Below, piece after piece: positions 22,201 to 28,810 of a stretch of DNA of 64,000 bases. The translations under genes and the position numbers were made by a program. The notes below the pieces were generated by a model. The model was not told the origin of the DNA. It did no database searches and saw only the letters and a list, made by a program, of their open reading frames with translations. The stretch is taken from assembly GCA_964017185.1 (NCBI GenBank), contig OZ024870.1, forward strand, positions 23,273,621-23,337,620, read 5' to 3'. Within the stretch, counting starts at the first letter, position 1. Every line of letters begins with the position of its first letter. The stretch is from Rugalucina vietnamica (lineage: Eukaryota; Mollusca; Bivalvia; Lucinida; Lucinidae).

Positions 22201-24809
22201 TGCCTTACTCGCACACAAAATTATATAAAGGTTCATTCTCTTGCTCAGCTCCAAGATTATGGAACTCGTTGCCTCAGACAGTTCGCAACTCTGAATCTCT
22301 TAATGTTTTTAAAAGTAACGTTAAGCCATTATGTTAAACGTTTTATATCATATTTAACTAAAGATCAACTCAGAATGGATTTTAAAAATTTTAAAATGTT
22401 TTATATGCCCTACGTGGTATTTTATTCTTGAGGCATATTTTATTTTATTCAGACCATCTTTTATATCTGAAGCCTACATAGCTTGTAACAATTTATATTT
22501 TGTAAATATTGTATATATGTTTTTTATATATATTGTTTGCATGAATATGTTTAGAGGGCCATAAGGTAGACTAGCCTTTGGCTAATTGTGTACCCTCTTT
22601 AAATATCGTATAAATAAAATAAAATGATACATGTATGATACGTGACTATGTTTCTGCAAATCGTTATTCGTAATCTTTTTGCATTATGGTGATGCTATAA
22701 TCAAACATATAAGGATTAAACATACAAAATATTACTTCCTTGCAATCTAGCAAGGCACTCATAATGCGAAATGCAACTAACTACAAGATAGATTAGCATT
22801 GTTGCAATATCTGCAATCTTATTGAAAATAAAGATGATCACTTAAGAATTCAGACAACATCCACAACATGCTTATCATACTTTTCTATGGAAACATGCTG
22901 TATCTCTAACGAACACTACTTGTACGTAATATCCCCATACGAAAATCATTTGTAAATTCGGAGGCGACAAACTAAGAAAAAAAATATTTTCACAAGATGC
23001 ACAGATGTACATTGCAGTGTGACAATATTATACAGATCAGACTGGGTCCGTTTGTTTTGCGGTGTAGATTGTTCCGTACCATGCATAAGGGTACATTGTT
23101 TATGTATTAATATTTTGGGCATGCACATGCATTTGTTTTCTAGCCTACTTACCGAAAAATTGGTCCCCATTCTGCACTAAATGTAAAACCAAAATCAACA
23201 TGACATAACGTCGATGTCAAACTGTAAAATAATTTTATTTAAAAAAAACAAACAAAAAAACAAAAACAGGATTGCGGAACGTCTGAAAACCTGTAATCAT
23301 GGAAACAGCAAGGGACATGCATTCAACCCAAATTCTGTTGTTTGGTCAAAACTGTCATGGGTTTTCATTGAATGAGGGTACAGACAGTTGCAACTTTCTT
23401 TTAAACAAAATATCCGAATTTTCAAGACTATATACATGTAAATGTATCTTCTACTCAACCTTTACCCCCTGCAGAGCCCAAATTCCATTTAGTTCAACAT
23501 GATTCGTATAAAATGTGGGGTGTGTTGAAAACCGAGTCTAGTCTATATTTAACAGACTGTCTGCGCTTCAGGACTATACATGTAAGTCTATAGATTTACA
23601 GACAAACTCGATCTTGAATCATTAGTAAAACGAGCCAAAGAGCCTTTATGTAGATGTATCAATATCAGGGCCTGTGCCAACCGTGAGATTGACAACTTAC
23701 CGAGAAAGTCCCTGCTTGTATGCAGTCGAATCATACCAACTCCCAGGCCTGCGGCAACCAAGATAGCCACTGCGATTGTTTTCTTTGGATGGCATGCAAT
23801 GAACATTCCAAGTCTGTAAAACAACACATTAATTAAACGTATCTTCTTAGTGTAACCAAACTCTTGAAATGTTTTTTTTTTAAATATAAAAAGTGATTTT
23901 GCAACACAGCTTGGTGTCATAACTGGACATTTGAAACTCTCAGTGACAGCGTTTTTTTTTTGGCGTTGCACCTTATTGCACCTTGATTCAACGCATTTTT
24001 GTCTCGTATACTATTACAAATGCACATGCATACACTCCCTCTTACTACGGGCATTATTGACCTAATCGGAACATATAAGCCGCTTCATGGGAAAGCCAAC
24101 AATCTGCATAGGCGAAAACAAAGGTGCAGATCAGCTTGGCAGTAACTGCGAAGCTGATCAGCGCCTTTGTTTTCGCTACACGGCTAGTACATTTCCTCTT
24201 CTTCTTAAATCTGAAATTTCAAGCTTCTAGCCTGCTTGTGAGATTGTGCAGCCTGATTTGTGTCAGACCTGTACGGAAACCACATTGTTGGATTTCCCAC
24301 GAGGCAGCTTATATATTAGATGTTACTTACTTGTAAAAGAAGGATTCCAGCCCGTGCGTGATTCCATTACTTATTCTCTTTAGGAGGGACAACTTTTGTC
24401 GGTCATGTGATTTAACTTGCTTGTCACGTGTTGTAATTTTCTTTACATCTTTATTTGTTCTTTTTTCTTTCTCTTTGTCTGTAATAATTTTCTTCTTCTC
24501 TCGCCCTGAATCGTATCGTGACACCCTGGAATTTTCGGAATCACTTGCTTGTACCCGGGGACGTTTGGCGTAGAAACTGTCTCTCAGCGGAGAGATGCCG
24601 GTATTTAGTGGAAACGGAGAACGGCCGCCATCTTGCGCGGCGTAGTAATACGGAGGCAGAATCTGTGAGTAATAAGGTGGTGGTAATGGCGGCTGGTCGA
24701 TGTAGTACACGTTGCCATAATGTTGATCGTATGGGCTTCGGTCGTTTCTGCGATATTCGTAGTAGTCGGAGTTGAAGTTGTCATGTCTTCGTTTGTTTGA
24801 TTTCGTCAT
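807..24809 (-). CDS. Gene A: Patched-domain (PTCHD3/PTR-like) membrane protein, 3' end beyond the window
   Basis: Sixteen exons were assembled by splice sites (coding parts, 5' to 3' of the gene): 24809-24331, 23813-23701, 10166-10033, 9357-9284, 8949-8833, 8197-8074, 7554-7457, 5546-5426, 5024-4901, 4621-4449, 4156-3911, 3659-3482, 3240-3073, 2369-2251, 1494-1342, 932-807. They sum to 2547 nt (849 codons) with no internal stop. Residues 1-160 are a cytoplasmic tail rich in Pro/Tyr then Lys/Arg; TM1 is near 170-190; a glycosylated loop runs to about 380; TM2-TM6, the sterol-sensing region, cover about 385-580, with GVDD at 464-467; TM7 opens exon 12; a second loop follows; TM8-TM9 are in exon 16. 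TM10-12 and the stop are missing because they lie left of base 1. An in-frame TAA at 24825-24827 supports the start. Family knowledge: RND transporters/receptors of lipids or Hedgehog-type ligands. Substrate unknown. The relation to gene B is certain from exon structure. Confidence 0.93.
970..1110 (+). repeat. Dispersed repeat family A, partial copy 1
   Basis: Contains GGCTCCACGTTGCCAAATCT and CCGAAACCGCGGTATGACCC, the hallmark blocks of a family also present at 2418-2735, 32340-32860, 41755-41885 and 49390-49860. It lies in gene A intron 15. Confidence 0.65.
1270..1295. repeat. Poly-G run
   Basis: About 17 consecutive G within gene A intron 15, close to the exon 15 donor. Similar runs occur near 15836-15855 and 46270-46283. 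Confidence 0.9.
1342..1494 (-). CDS. Gene A exon 15
   Basis: 153 bp; gene B exon 14 is 9 bp longer. Encodes WTIYRMSSAVALDSATNEAR, then LEEIRNIADNTITDGICFAH. Shares WT, NE, EE(I/V)R and IAD with gene B. TTTCAG acceptor, GTAATA donor. Confidence 0.92.
1534..1747 (+). mobile_element. MITE family B, copy 1
   Basis: About 214 bp. Starts TAACCCATATTTGACGAATG and ends GGCTTAAATGAGTTAA. It contains an internal hairpin built on AGCCCCAGATGGGACGCCGC and its complement. Other copies: 34632-34847, 56439-56640 and 56730-56956 (inverted). Confidence 0.75.
1921..2110 (+). mobile_element. tRNA-derived SINE
   Basis: The head has GGCATCGGACCCTGG and a B-box-like GGCTTCGAACTAC. The tail CGTGACTGAAAATTGTTGA matches the SINE tail at 42733-42957. 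Gene A intron 14. Confidence 0.6.
2251..2369 (-). CDS. Gene A exon 14
   Basis: 119 bp; gene B exon 13 is 3 bp longer. Starts DGFPEGKENFDKYFYQFI, matching gene B DGFPKDPEEFHDLLDEFL, and ends at ESVID before GTAAGT. Confidence 0.92.
2418..2735 (-). repeat. Dispersed repeat family A, copy 2
   Basis: Reverse orientation. ACATACCGCGGTTTTGGCTA, then AACATGGAGCC and the interior block ending GATGTACGGGGAGACTTTTT. Gene A intron 13. Confidence 0.7.
3073..3240 (-). CDS. Gene A exon 13
   Basis: 168 bp; gene B exon 12 is 3 bp shorter. Encodes the loop 2 stretch from TQDYYTYRKELDRMEQLYSN, with an NSS sequon, and then SWIVPFKMYLQYIKDF. GTAACA donor. Confidence 0.9.
3482..3659 (-). CDS. Gene A exon 12 (TM7, start of loop 2)
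   Basis: 178 bp, the same as gene B exon 11. Encodes VFVILVSLGLMGYMTWTTTK (TM7) and then the family motif GFDVNRSLPEGS. It ends with the Cys of VYCG. TTTTCAG acceptor, GTAAGT donor. Confidence 0.93.
3911..4156 (-). CDS. Gene A exon 11 (TM5-TM6)
   Basis: 246 bp; gene B exon 10 is 15 bp longer. Encodes VMPILSSFCIYSAFGIFFLF, then FPACLALEQKRIKASRNG, the end of the sterol-sensing region and a Cys/Lys-rich cytoplasmic linker. TTTGCAG acceptor, GTAAGT donor. Confidence 0.93.
4449..4621 (-). CDS. Gene A exon 10 (TM4 GVDD motif, TM5)
   Basis: 173 bp, the same as gene B exon 9. Encodes GIGVDDCFVVIETWKRVDRE and then the signature MALTMKHAGVSVTVTSVSDF. GVDD at residues 464-467 is the TM4 acidic pair that, in Patched, is part of the proton/cation pathway. 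Confidence 0.95.
4901..5024 (-). CDS. Gene A exon 9 (TM3 and start of TM4)
   Basis: 124 bp, the same as gene B exon 8. Encodes MFMVFAAVIGVGLAGAACYG, then the Gly/Phe-rich IGFPFGATHTGLIFLMLG. TM3 is followed by the start of TM4. The CYG motif is shared with B. Confidence 0.93.
5143..5330 (-). mobile_element. MITE family D, partial copy 1
   Basis: Contains GCCCATGCAATATACAGATT, CTTATTTTTGCTCAAAACAT and AGATTGTGGGTAACGTTAGA, the core words of family D (full example at 61947-62225). Gene A intron 8. Confidence 0.65.
5426..5546 (-). CDS. Gene A exon 8 (TM2)
   Basis: 121 bp, the same as gene B exon 7. Encodes FNDEYFDAVYGDIVLLLYVF and on to the second membrane helix, ending GKPNLVENG. This opens the sterol-sensing region. 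TTTCAG acceptor, GTAAAT donor. Confidence 0.93.
5782..7317 (+). mobile_element. 1.5-kb transposon family F with three internal ~450-bp tandem units
   Basis: The left end is TAGCTCACCTGAGCCGAAGA followed by a CCGTCCGTCCG microsatellite (about 5850-5885). The right end is CTCAGGTGAGCGTTTACAGG plus ACCATTGGTCCTCAGG. Inside, the block CTCTGAAACCGC recurs near 5907, 6360 and 6808, with TGACCAAGATGGCCGCCATG in each unit. A second copy in opposite orientation is at 28811-30325. It has no coding capacity, so it is non-autonomous. It fills gene A intron 7. Confidence 0.8.
7457..7554 (-). CDS. Gene A exon 7
   Basis: 98 bp, the same as gene B exon 6. Encodes NKGSVQQLENEMLKFKDRQW and ends in GVLTLDS, matching gene B VFTLDS at the same split codon. 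TTTTCAG acceptor, GTAAGT donor. Confidence 0.92.
7737..7950 (+). repeat. Dispersed repeat family E, copy 1
   Basis: TGTTTGTTTGAACTGATAAT, then the ACGTCCCAGTCAACAGC-like block. Other copies: 24952-25230, 28119-28400, 45550-45700 (inverted) and 59755-59940 (inverted). It may be a SINE-like family; I could not find an A/B box. Confidence 0.55.
8074..8197 (-). CDS. Gene A exon 6
   Basis: 124 bp, the same as gene B exon 5. Encodes PTYYTPFKPKLLIGDMRRNS, then DGKIIAGGATIMTWYLMANS: the Patched-family G-x-x-x-x-x-x-D-G-x-I stretch of loop 1. Clean acceptor ATTCCAG with no minisatellite, unlike the gene B counterpart. Confidence 0.92.
8221..8468. mobile_element. Palindromic MITE family I, copy 1
   Basis: Ends are inverted over about 45 bp (CAGGTCCAGAGGTTATGAAA against the complement of TTTATAACCTCGGGGCCAGG). 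A central perfect hairpin GTTAAAATGCCAAC/GTTGGCATTTTAAC lies near 8367-8398. A second, degraded copy is at about 37150-37345. Gene A intron 5. Confidence 0.7.
8833..8949 (-). CDS. Gene A exon 5
   Basis: 117 bp, the same as gene B exon 4. Encodes IMGNCYVTSLLSLWANDRSV, the family pattern G-x-C-(F/Y)-V-x-S-L-L-x-L-W, then an acidic helix and an NTT sequon. TTCACAG acceptor, GTAAGT donor. Confidence 0.92.
9284..9357 (-). CDS. Gene A exon 4
   Basis: 74 bp, the same length and phase as gene B exon 3. Encodes MHDLFNASYNIRVDGGLGFA then DFCN. It carries an N-glycosylation sequon (NAS). TTTCTAG acceptor, GTAAGA donor. Confidence 0.9.
9762..9992 (+). mobile_element. MITE family D, copy 2
   Basis: TATATAGTAAAACTGGGGAA, ACTCGTTAGAACCGCCTCG and CTGAAAAAATCTCTATAGAC identify the family. 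Gene A intron 3. Confidence 0.7.
10033..10166 (-). CDS. Gene A exon 3 (start of extracellular loop 1)
   Basis: 134 bp. Encodes DMLIPADSRIHSDQAWVREN and on to VLTKEVLLG, colinear with gene B FADLLLPPQSRIFADRDWVE. The acceptor TTTTCAG is directly preceded, on the gene strand, by a (TTTA)n microsatellite that forms the polypyrimidine tract. The donor is GTATGC. It is separated from exon 2 by 13.5 kb. Confidence 0.92.
10171..10210. repeat. (AAAT)n microsatellite forming the polypyrimidine tract of gene A exon 3
   Basis: About ten AAAT units on the plus strand, which read TTTA on the gene strand and abut the TTTTCAG acceptor at 10167. Confidence 0.92.
10431..12010 (+). mobile_element. 5'-truncated LINE (Jockey/I-group type) reverse transcriptase fragment
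   Basis: Starts inside the RT domain (PGDSTVNQLIDIYN) and runs through SKAFDRVWHKGLL, AGVPQGSILGPLLF and FADDTSLY at about 10783-10806, then the thumb and connection, in two further frames (about 11095-11514 and 11528-11920). The last part has a zinc-like CLCGSVEDTKHFLLTCPLY motif, common at the C-terminus of Jockey/I-group ORF2. The frame changes near 11090 and 11515 show it is dead. It lies in gene A intron 2, antisense to the gene. Endonuclease and ORF1 are absent. Confidence 0.85.
12011..12712. other. Unassigned intron sequence
   Basis: AT-rich, with a C run near 12292-12302 and the short direct repeat TTCATTACACACAAACGACT at about 12658 and 12691. The first part could be LINE 3' UTR. 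Nothing coding seen. Confidence 0.4.
12713..14331. mobile_element. 1.62-kb non-autonomous DNA transposon L with GGCTGTGTTTTTTTGG termini
   Basis: The 16-bp terminal inverted repeats are at 12713-12728 and 14316-14331. The flanks read CGACTAT left and TATGATATG right, so the duplication is TAT, or CTATG if the first G is host. The uninterrupted target CGACTATGATATGAA occurs just upstream near 12673. Both ends are CpG-rich with repeated CGGCGTACGCCG words. It contains a SINE at 12899-13040. No transposase frame. Gene A intron 2. Confidence 0.75.
12899..13040 (+). mobile_element. tRNA-derived SINE inside transposon L
   Basis: A tRNA-like head with an A box (GCGTAGTGGTAAAGCC) and a strong B box GGTTCGATCCCGGG, then the tail GCTGTTGAGTGGGACGTTAA. 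That tail and the absence of a fitting anticodon arm argue against a functional tRNA. Confidence 0.72.
14332..15060. other. Unassigned intron sequence
   Basis: AT-rich. No gene, repeat family or splice-worthy exon recognised. Confidence 0.4.
15062..15500 (+). mobile_element. SINE interrupted by a Harbinger-type MITE
   Basis: The SINE head GGCTCGGTGGTAGAGCGTCG lies near 15079. Its sequence stops at GGGTTA (15147) and resumes at TTAGGCTGGTAGC (15447), either side of the MITE. Confidence 0.6.
15148..15446. mobile_element. 299-bp MITE M, PIF/Harbinger-like, with TTA target duplication
   Basis: Inverted termini TGCACTAG/CTAGTGCA extend to about 35 bp (CATTTGTAATCACGGTCCCC against its complement). 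TTA flanks it at 15145-15147 and 15447-15449. The interior is GC-rich with CCCCGGGG-like runs. The TTA duplication is typical of PIF/Harbinger. Confidence 0.78.
15501..17159. other. Unassigned intron sequence with G-rich tracts
   Basis: Contains a G-rich stretch (15815-15960) with runs of 10 or more G, and the GGCCATTTTGGATACCATCT type of word (16307) seen in dispersed invertebrate repeats. No conserved protein motif in any frame, including the 114-codon frame at 16065-16409. Confidence 0.4.
17276..19248 (+). pseudogene. CR1 LINE ORF1: PHD finger, SGNH esterase and zinc knuckle, one frame change
   Basis: The first part (17276-17737) gives MPADTQKLLSAEDSVKQKHL and a low-complexity acidic end. 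The second (open before 17746, to 19248) carries a PHD finger CCDTC...CSAC...WYHETC...WFCPTC at about 17827-17970; a long polar, probably coiled, linker; an SGNH/GDSL hydrolase domain with LLVGSSIL, LHVGGNDAD and HLNVGG blocks at about 18570-19030; and a zinc knuckle C-x2-C-x4-H-x4-C near 19159-19200. The frames overlap near 17700, where a single-base shift separates them; they would otherwise form one protein of about 650 residues. Family knowledge: ORF1p packages LINE RNA, and the esterase is typical of the CR1/L2 group. Confidence 0.85.
19255..22337 (+). pseudogene. CR1 LINE ORF2: APE endonuclease and reverse transcriptase, two frame changes
   Basis: Endonuclease blocks: NLNIRHL, GICETFL, VYRPP, MGDFNIDY and SDHFPV. 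Reverse transcriptase blocks: VLPIFKGG, NYRPISILP, FIDFRKAFD, GVPQGSILGP and the catalytic YADD at about 21516-21527, then the usual C-terminal region with RAARIIL. It lies in three frames: shifts near 19985 and in the T7 run at 20792-20798. The usual CR1 ORF2 is about 900-1000 aa, and the span here fits. The copy is probably not autonomous as read. Confidence 0.88.
22626..23700. other. Unassigned sequence between the CR1 LINE and gene A exon 2
   Basis: AT-rich. An A-rich tract lies near 23232-23268. Nothing else recognised. Confidence 0.4.
23701..23813 (-). CDS. Gene A exon 2 (TM1)
   Basis: 113 bp between a TTTTACAG acceptor and a GTAAGT donor. Encodes LGMFIACHPKKTIAVAILVA and onward to HTSRDFL, which is membrane segment 1. 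Together with exon 3 it equals the single 247-bp exon 2 of gene B (113 + 134 = 247). The break falls at RDFL|D, phase 1. Confidence 0.92.
24077..24312. mobile_element. Palindromic MITE family C, copy 1
   Basis: About 235 bp, starting GCCGCTTCATGGGAAAGCC and ending GGATTTCCCACGAGGCAGC. The inner stem is GGCGAAAACAAAGGTGCAGA against GCGCCTTTGTTTTCGC. It ends about 18 bp from the exon 1 donor region of gene A. Eight more copies are in the window. Confidence 0.82.
24331..24809 (-). CDS. Gene A exon 1 (start codon, cytoplasmic tail)
   Basis: Encodes residues 1-160. The first half is Tyr/Pro-rich (QPPLPPPYY), the second half strongly basic (EKEKRTNKDVKK). It ends with GLESFFYK at a GTAAGT donor, splitting the Lys codon AA|A. 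The Kozak context is weak (C at -3), but an in-frame stop lies five codons upstream. The tail is unlike exon 1 of gene B, so the N-termini have diverged. A possible 5'-UTR acceptor (TTTGTAG) lies near 24851-24857. Confidence 0.88.
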
Positions 24810-24951
24810 ACGTGAATTGTGAAGTTACTTGTTCTTTGATTCCTTTAGCTCTACAAATAAAATCAAATTAAGCTACTGTTTTGCATATCGTTCTTTGCTA
24901 ATTCATTTCTAGGTAATACGAATGCATAGTATGTTTTTTTTTTCATTTGCT

Positions 24952-25230
24952 GTGTAACGCCCCATCAAACAGCTATGGTCATGCTGGGACGTTGCATCCA
25001 TTCTATGGGATGTTTTATATCCCAAATTGGTTTGTTATGACATCCAGTTTCAGTTTATGGTCTAAAGTATACCGCCCAAGTAAACAAGTAAACATTATAT
25101 AGTAATGGGTTTAGATGGTTTGACTCGTTGCTTTTTCTGGACCGACTCCTACCTTCATGCAAGTGGATAACCAGTACTCAGTGAGTCAGAGTTGCCTGGA
25201 AGCTCGAAAAGCCCATCTATTTCTCTAGAT
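24952..25230 (+). repeat. Dispersed repeat family E, copy 2
   Basis: GGTCATGCTGGGACGTTGCA, then TCCATTCTATGGGATG and the end AGCCCATCTATTTCTCTAGA. Upstream of gene A. Confidence 0.6.
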
Positions 25231-26330
25231 AGATTCTACAGGGAGGATATGTATGATGATATTAAACAATACAGTAAATATGGCAAATTTAAAATGGCGT
25301 TATAGTTTAATATCAAGTAGACTATAATTATGCAAGATGTTATCAAAAATCAAAATATGACATACCTTTTTATACTTCTGTCAATAGTTTCAAAGATTTC
25401 AATCGAAAAGAAAGGATCCAAAATAAAATGAAAAGAAACGGATCGCTATAACGTAAAATGTTTCTTTTCTTCAAAGCTTTTAGAATTGTTCTTATGATTA
25501 AAAAGGAAGTGGTCAGTGTCATTGCAAGGTTTAGCCGACACGGTATTATTTTTAATCGTCATCGCAATCTTTTTCTGTTTTGGCGTTATTAATATGACCA
25601 TCGTATACATAAACACACTGATGCCCCTAGGAACAAAAAGTGTGTTTTCGTATCAAATCAGGCAAGTGTGCGAAAATATAAATAAAATGACAATTTGGTT
25701 GATTGGAACCTACTGTTTTCATAGTGTTTATTGTTTTATTTTCATTGTGGATTTTTAATGTGCATGTGACAGTGACGTAAATCTTTCAATTTACGTACGA
25801 TTGCGAAAAATCTCCAGTTAGAGTCAATTCCTTACACAAGAAAATCAGACTGAACTTGCGTATGAGACACTATTAGATCGACAGAAAAGGTTAACATAAG
25901 AAAAAAATATTACAGAATATGTTTCAATTGTCCATTTTATAAATAATCACTAAACAACTATAATATGGTTTACTTACATGTGTTTATAGGGTTTTTTATG
26001 TATTAGAACTATCTCCAGGCTCGCCAAATGTGACGGGGAAGCAAAATACATGTATGCTGTCTCATCTGATCTGTGTACGCCTTTTTTAACAATCCGCAAT
26101 TTTGAAAATGCCGATTTTTCTCCATAAACCGAAACCCACGTTTTAAAATTGACATTCGCTGAAACAATGTGTGTTCATGTGCAAATAGCCTAGCCAGTCA
26201 CTTTTAATGACCTAACGTGGTAATTTTTTCTTACTTAACCTTGTTGTATAGACAATAAAATCTGCATTTCGATTATTTATCTGACAGCTACGAGCCTTGA
26301 CCGCGTGAAATAAGGAAAAAGTATCTTTGT
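25231..26330. other. Unassigned intergenic sequence upstream of gene A
   Basis: No motif recognised. A hydrophobic 80-codon frame at 25516-25758 has no start context or family resemblance. Promoter elements of gene A may lie here or nearer 24830, but none can be named. Confidence 0.4.
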
Positions 26331-26335
26331 ACTGA

Positions 26336-26336
<1 letters not shown>

Positions 26337-26367
<31 letters not shown>

Positions 26368-26416
26368 GATGAAGAAGAAGAAGAAGAAGAAGAAGAAGAA
26401 GAAGAAGAAGAAGAAA
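26337..26416. repeat. (AAT)n then (AAG)n compound microsatellite
   Basis: About ten AAT units, then about fifteen AAG units, then an interrupted AAC/AAT-rich tail. Confidence 0.95.
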
Positions 26417-26504
26417 ATGAATAAGAAGCAAAAGAACAGAAACAATATTAACAGCAAGAATAATGAAAACAACAACAACGTAATCGTCACGTTAACATCA
26501 CATG

Positions 26505-26745
26505 TCCGTGAAATTTATAACCCCTTCAATAAACACCATTTTTACATAGCGAATCTGGGGTTTACAGGGGTATACCTATTTTTTCTTAATGTTGATCCGA
26601 AACATAGATTGATCCAAAACATAGTTTCTAACGTGTCCCCACAAAACATAGATTCTAACGTGTACCCACAATCTAGAGGCGGTTCTAACGTGTACCCACA
26701 ATCTATGTTCTATGGAAAAATATTAAAAATATCACAATTTTTCTA
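26505..26745 (+). mobile_element. MITE family D, copy 3
   Basis: GGGGTTTACAGGGGTATACC, then three closely repeated TCTAACGTGT(C/A)CCCACAA words and ATCTATGTTCTATGGAAA. The centre is expanded relative to other copies. Confidence 0.7.
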
Positions 26746-26756
26746 ATGAAATTTTT

Positions 26757-27107
26757 GAAAAGGTACAACTAGGCAAAGATCAGGAAAAGGCACAATCAGA
26801 AAAAGATTCCCACTCCAAAAACCGAGGTGGGAAAAAACCAAACTAACAATCAGGTACTTATACCATGAAACATATCGTAAGCCGAATGAGCAGCTATTTT
26901 CCCAATAGGTGGCCACTCAGTTACCTTACTTAACTAAAAATATGAAAAAATACATAAGGCGCCAACAGCACAAAAATTTAAACACCAAGACATAAAACAA
27001 AAAGAACCACCACAGAATTATCGCCTTGGAACGATCAGTAACACAAAGTCACTGGCGGGCTTAAACCGGTTTTACATGGTCATAACATCACCCTCAGCTT
27101 CTGCAGT
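26757..27107 (+). repeat. Dispersed repeat family G, copy 1
   Basis: About 350 bp that recurs almost identically at 43417-43760, starting AAAAGGTACAA and ending CACCCTCAGCTTCTGCAGTG. The two copies differ mainly by a 14-bp insertion and scattered substitutions, so they spread recently. Confidence 0.8.
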
Positions 27108-27470
27108 GATTCATAACATTTAGTTAGTTCTTCGGTCCTCTTGGTGAATCTCTAACTAGTCAATGAATCATCAAGAACAAACAAATAAATCATGATAAAC
27201 ATCCTGATGAATCAAAAACCAGGACTCACAGATTGAGTAAGCTGCCCGACGATGGAGATCCCTGGGCGCCGAATAACCTACTAACTCCGGAGCAAAAGAA
27301 AAACACAAGTCGGACCCCGGTGGGCCAAACAACAGACAAGAAGCTCCGGCCCCAACCAACTAAAATGAATAGCTTTAAGTCGGGGCCATCATAGAGTCTG
27401 ACGCCCGACCCACCGGCGTGCAATTAAAGAAGGCAGAATAGTTATCAACCATGATTGGGTTAAAAACTAA
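27108..27470. other. Unassigned sequence next to family G copy 1
   Basis: Several GC-rich words (CCGGTGGGCC, CACCGGCGTGC) in an AT-rich setting. It does not continue in family G copy 2. No gene. Confidence 0.4.
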
Positions 27471-27499
27471 GCATGCAGACTGTCGCATAAAATTCAAGT

Positions 27500-27745
27500 A
27501 ATAACATTGAATTCTTTAAAGCTGAAAAAATCTCTGTACAGTCACAAGGGCAAGTTTTCGTAATGTGACTCTGGCACTGATTAACTTTAATCATGTTACA
27601 TTGTAACATGTCCGTCCCTCGGATTGTACTCCAATTTTGTATATACAGTAAAACCAGGGTGTACCTGTGGACAGAGGTGTGCATTTTTTTCTTATTTTTA
27701 CTCCAAAACATTTATTTTGGGTAATCGTTAGAACCGCCCAGCCCA
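27500..27745 (-). mobile_element. MITE family D, copy 4 (degraded)
   Basis: CTGAAAAAATCTCTGTACAG, GGCAAGTTTTCGTAATGTGA, TACAGTAAAACCAGGGTGTA and CTTATTTTTACTCCAAAACA identify it. Confidence 0.6.
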
Positions 27746-28118
27746 CAATCTTTTTTATGCATAATATATATATATATATTTTAAAAAAAGCATTTGTTTA
27801 ATCTGAAATTTATCTCTTTAAAATTTACAGTCAAAAATGTTGTATACTCTATCAGGTGTTTTATTAATGTTTAACTGGAGAACTTTGTGCACCCATCAGC
27901 TTCTCAATATGACAGGTTCAGGTCACATTACAGGGATCATTGACCTTCTTTGCAAGGTGCACTAATCGGACTGACAGCTGACTGAGCGTACGTCCAGCTG
28001 TCCACTCATTACTTCAGAAAAAGAGGGTCTAAATGGTTTGTCTCCCTTTGACCAATATACTCTCTATATTTTCTCTATTTGGGGAAACTAAAATGTGATT
28101 ATTAACCTTATTTTGTTT

Positions 28119-28400
28119 GTTTGTTTGAATTGATACTTTACGTCCCAGTCAACAGCAAGGGTCATGTTGGGATGTTGCCTCCATTTTATGGGACTGGATG
28201 TCATGACACTCAAAATATGCTACATAAATATAACCACCAAACTAAGCCAAATTATGTGCATGGATGGTTTGATTAAACCACTTTTCCTGGGCAGGTTCAG
28301 ACATGACTGGTTAACCAGTAATCAAATAGTCGGTCAGTAGATAAGAAGCTTTGCCTGGAGGCACAAGCGGCCCATCTATTTCTCCTAGGCCCCAATGGGC
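28119..28400 (+). repeat. Dispersed repeat family E, copy 3 (best copy)
   Basis: Runs from TTGTTTGTTTGAATTGATAC through ACGTCCCAGTCAACAGCAAG to GGCCCATCTATTTCTCCTAG. Confidence 0.65.
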
Positions 28401-28435
28401 GATGGTCCATATTCCCACCCTACCATCCTTAACCT

Positions 28436-28800
28436 CAGGAAAACATGTCCGTGCAATGAATACCCCCTTAAACCCCACTTTTATATAGTAAAACTGGGGT
28501 ATGCAGGGGTATACCTATTTTTCTTATTTTTGCTCCAAAACATAGATTGTGGGTACACAAGTCGCTAATGTTATTTACGCTGTGCTAGCTTTAAGACGTA
28601 TACCGTGGTGATTTGTGTTCCTGCCATTACGAAAACAAGCCCATGCAACATATGGATTTTTCTCAGCTGTTAAACTTGAAATTTTCATTAGAACACATTT
28701 GATATTTCTAACATGTTGCGCTTTGCCGAGGCGCTTATAACGAGTACCCACCTTGCCGAGGCGCTTATAACGAGTACCCACAATGTATGTTTTGGATCAA
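28436..28800 (+). mobile_element. MITE family D, copy 5
   Basis: AGGAAAACATGTCCGTGCAA, TTATATAGTAAAACTGGGGT and CATAGATTGTGGGTACACAA. The 3' part holds a 24-bp word, ending in CGAGTACCCAC, in two tandem copies (about 28720-28780). Confidence 0.72.
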
Positions 28801-28810
28801 AAATAAGAAC

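Larger units (their letters stand above)
17160..22625 (+). mobile_element. Nearly full-length CR1-clade LINE inside gene A intron 2 (antisense to the gene)
   Basis: A 5.5-kb LINE with ORF1 (about 17276-19248) and ORF2 (19255-22337), followed by a 3' UTR ending in an (ATAAA)-like tail near 22610-22625. PHD finger plus SGNH esterase in ORF1, and an APE endonuclease plus YADD reverse transcriptase in ORF2, are CR1-clade hallmarks. I see one frame change in ORF1 and two in ORF2; otherwise the frames are open, so the copy is young. The 5' limit is approximate. Confidence 0.88.

Noticed and set aside
24518-24775. Plus-strand frame opposite gene A exon 1
   Set aside because: Antisense shadow of a well-supported coding exon.
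25516-25758. Hydrophobic 80-codon frame as a small membrane protein
   Set aside because: Non-ATG start (GTG), no homologous motif and AT-rich composition typical of chance hydrophobic frames.
26212-26490. Phe/Leu-rich and Lys-rich frames
   Set aside because: Products of the AAT/AAG microsatellite.
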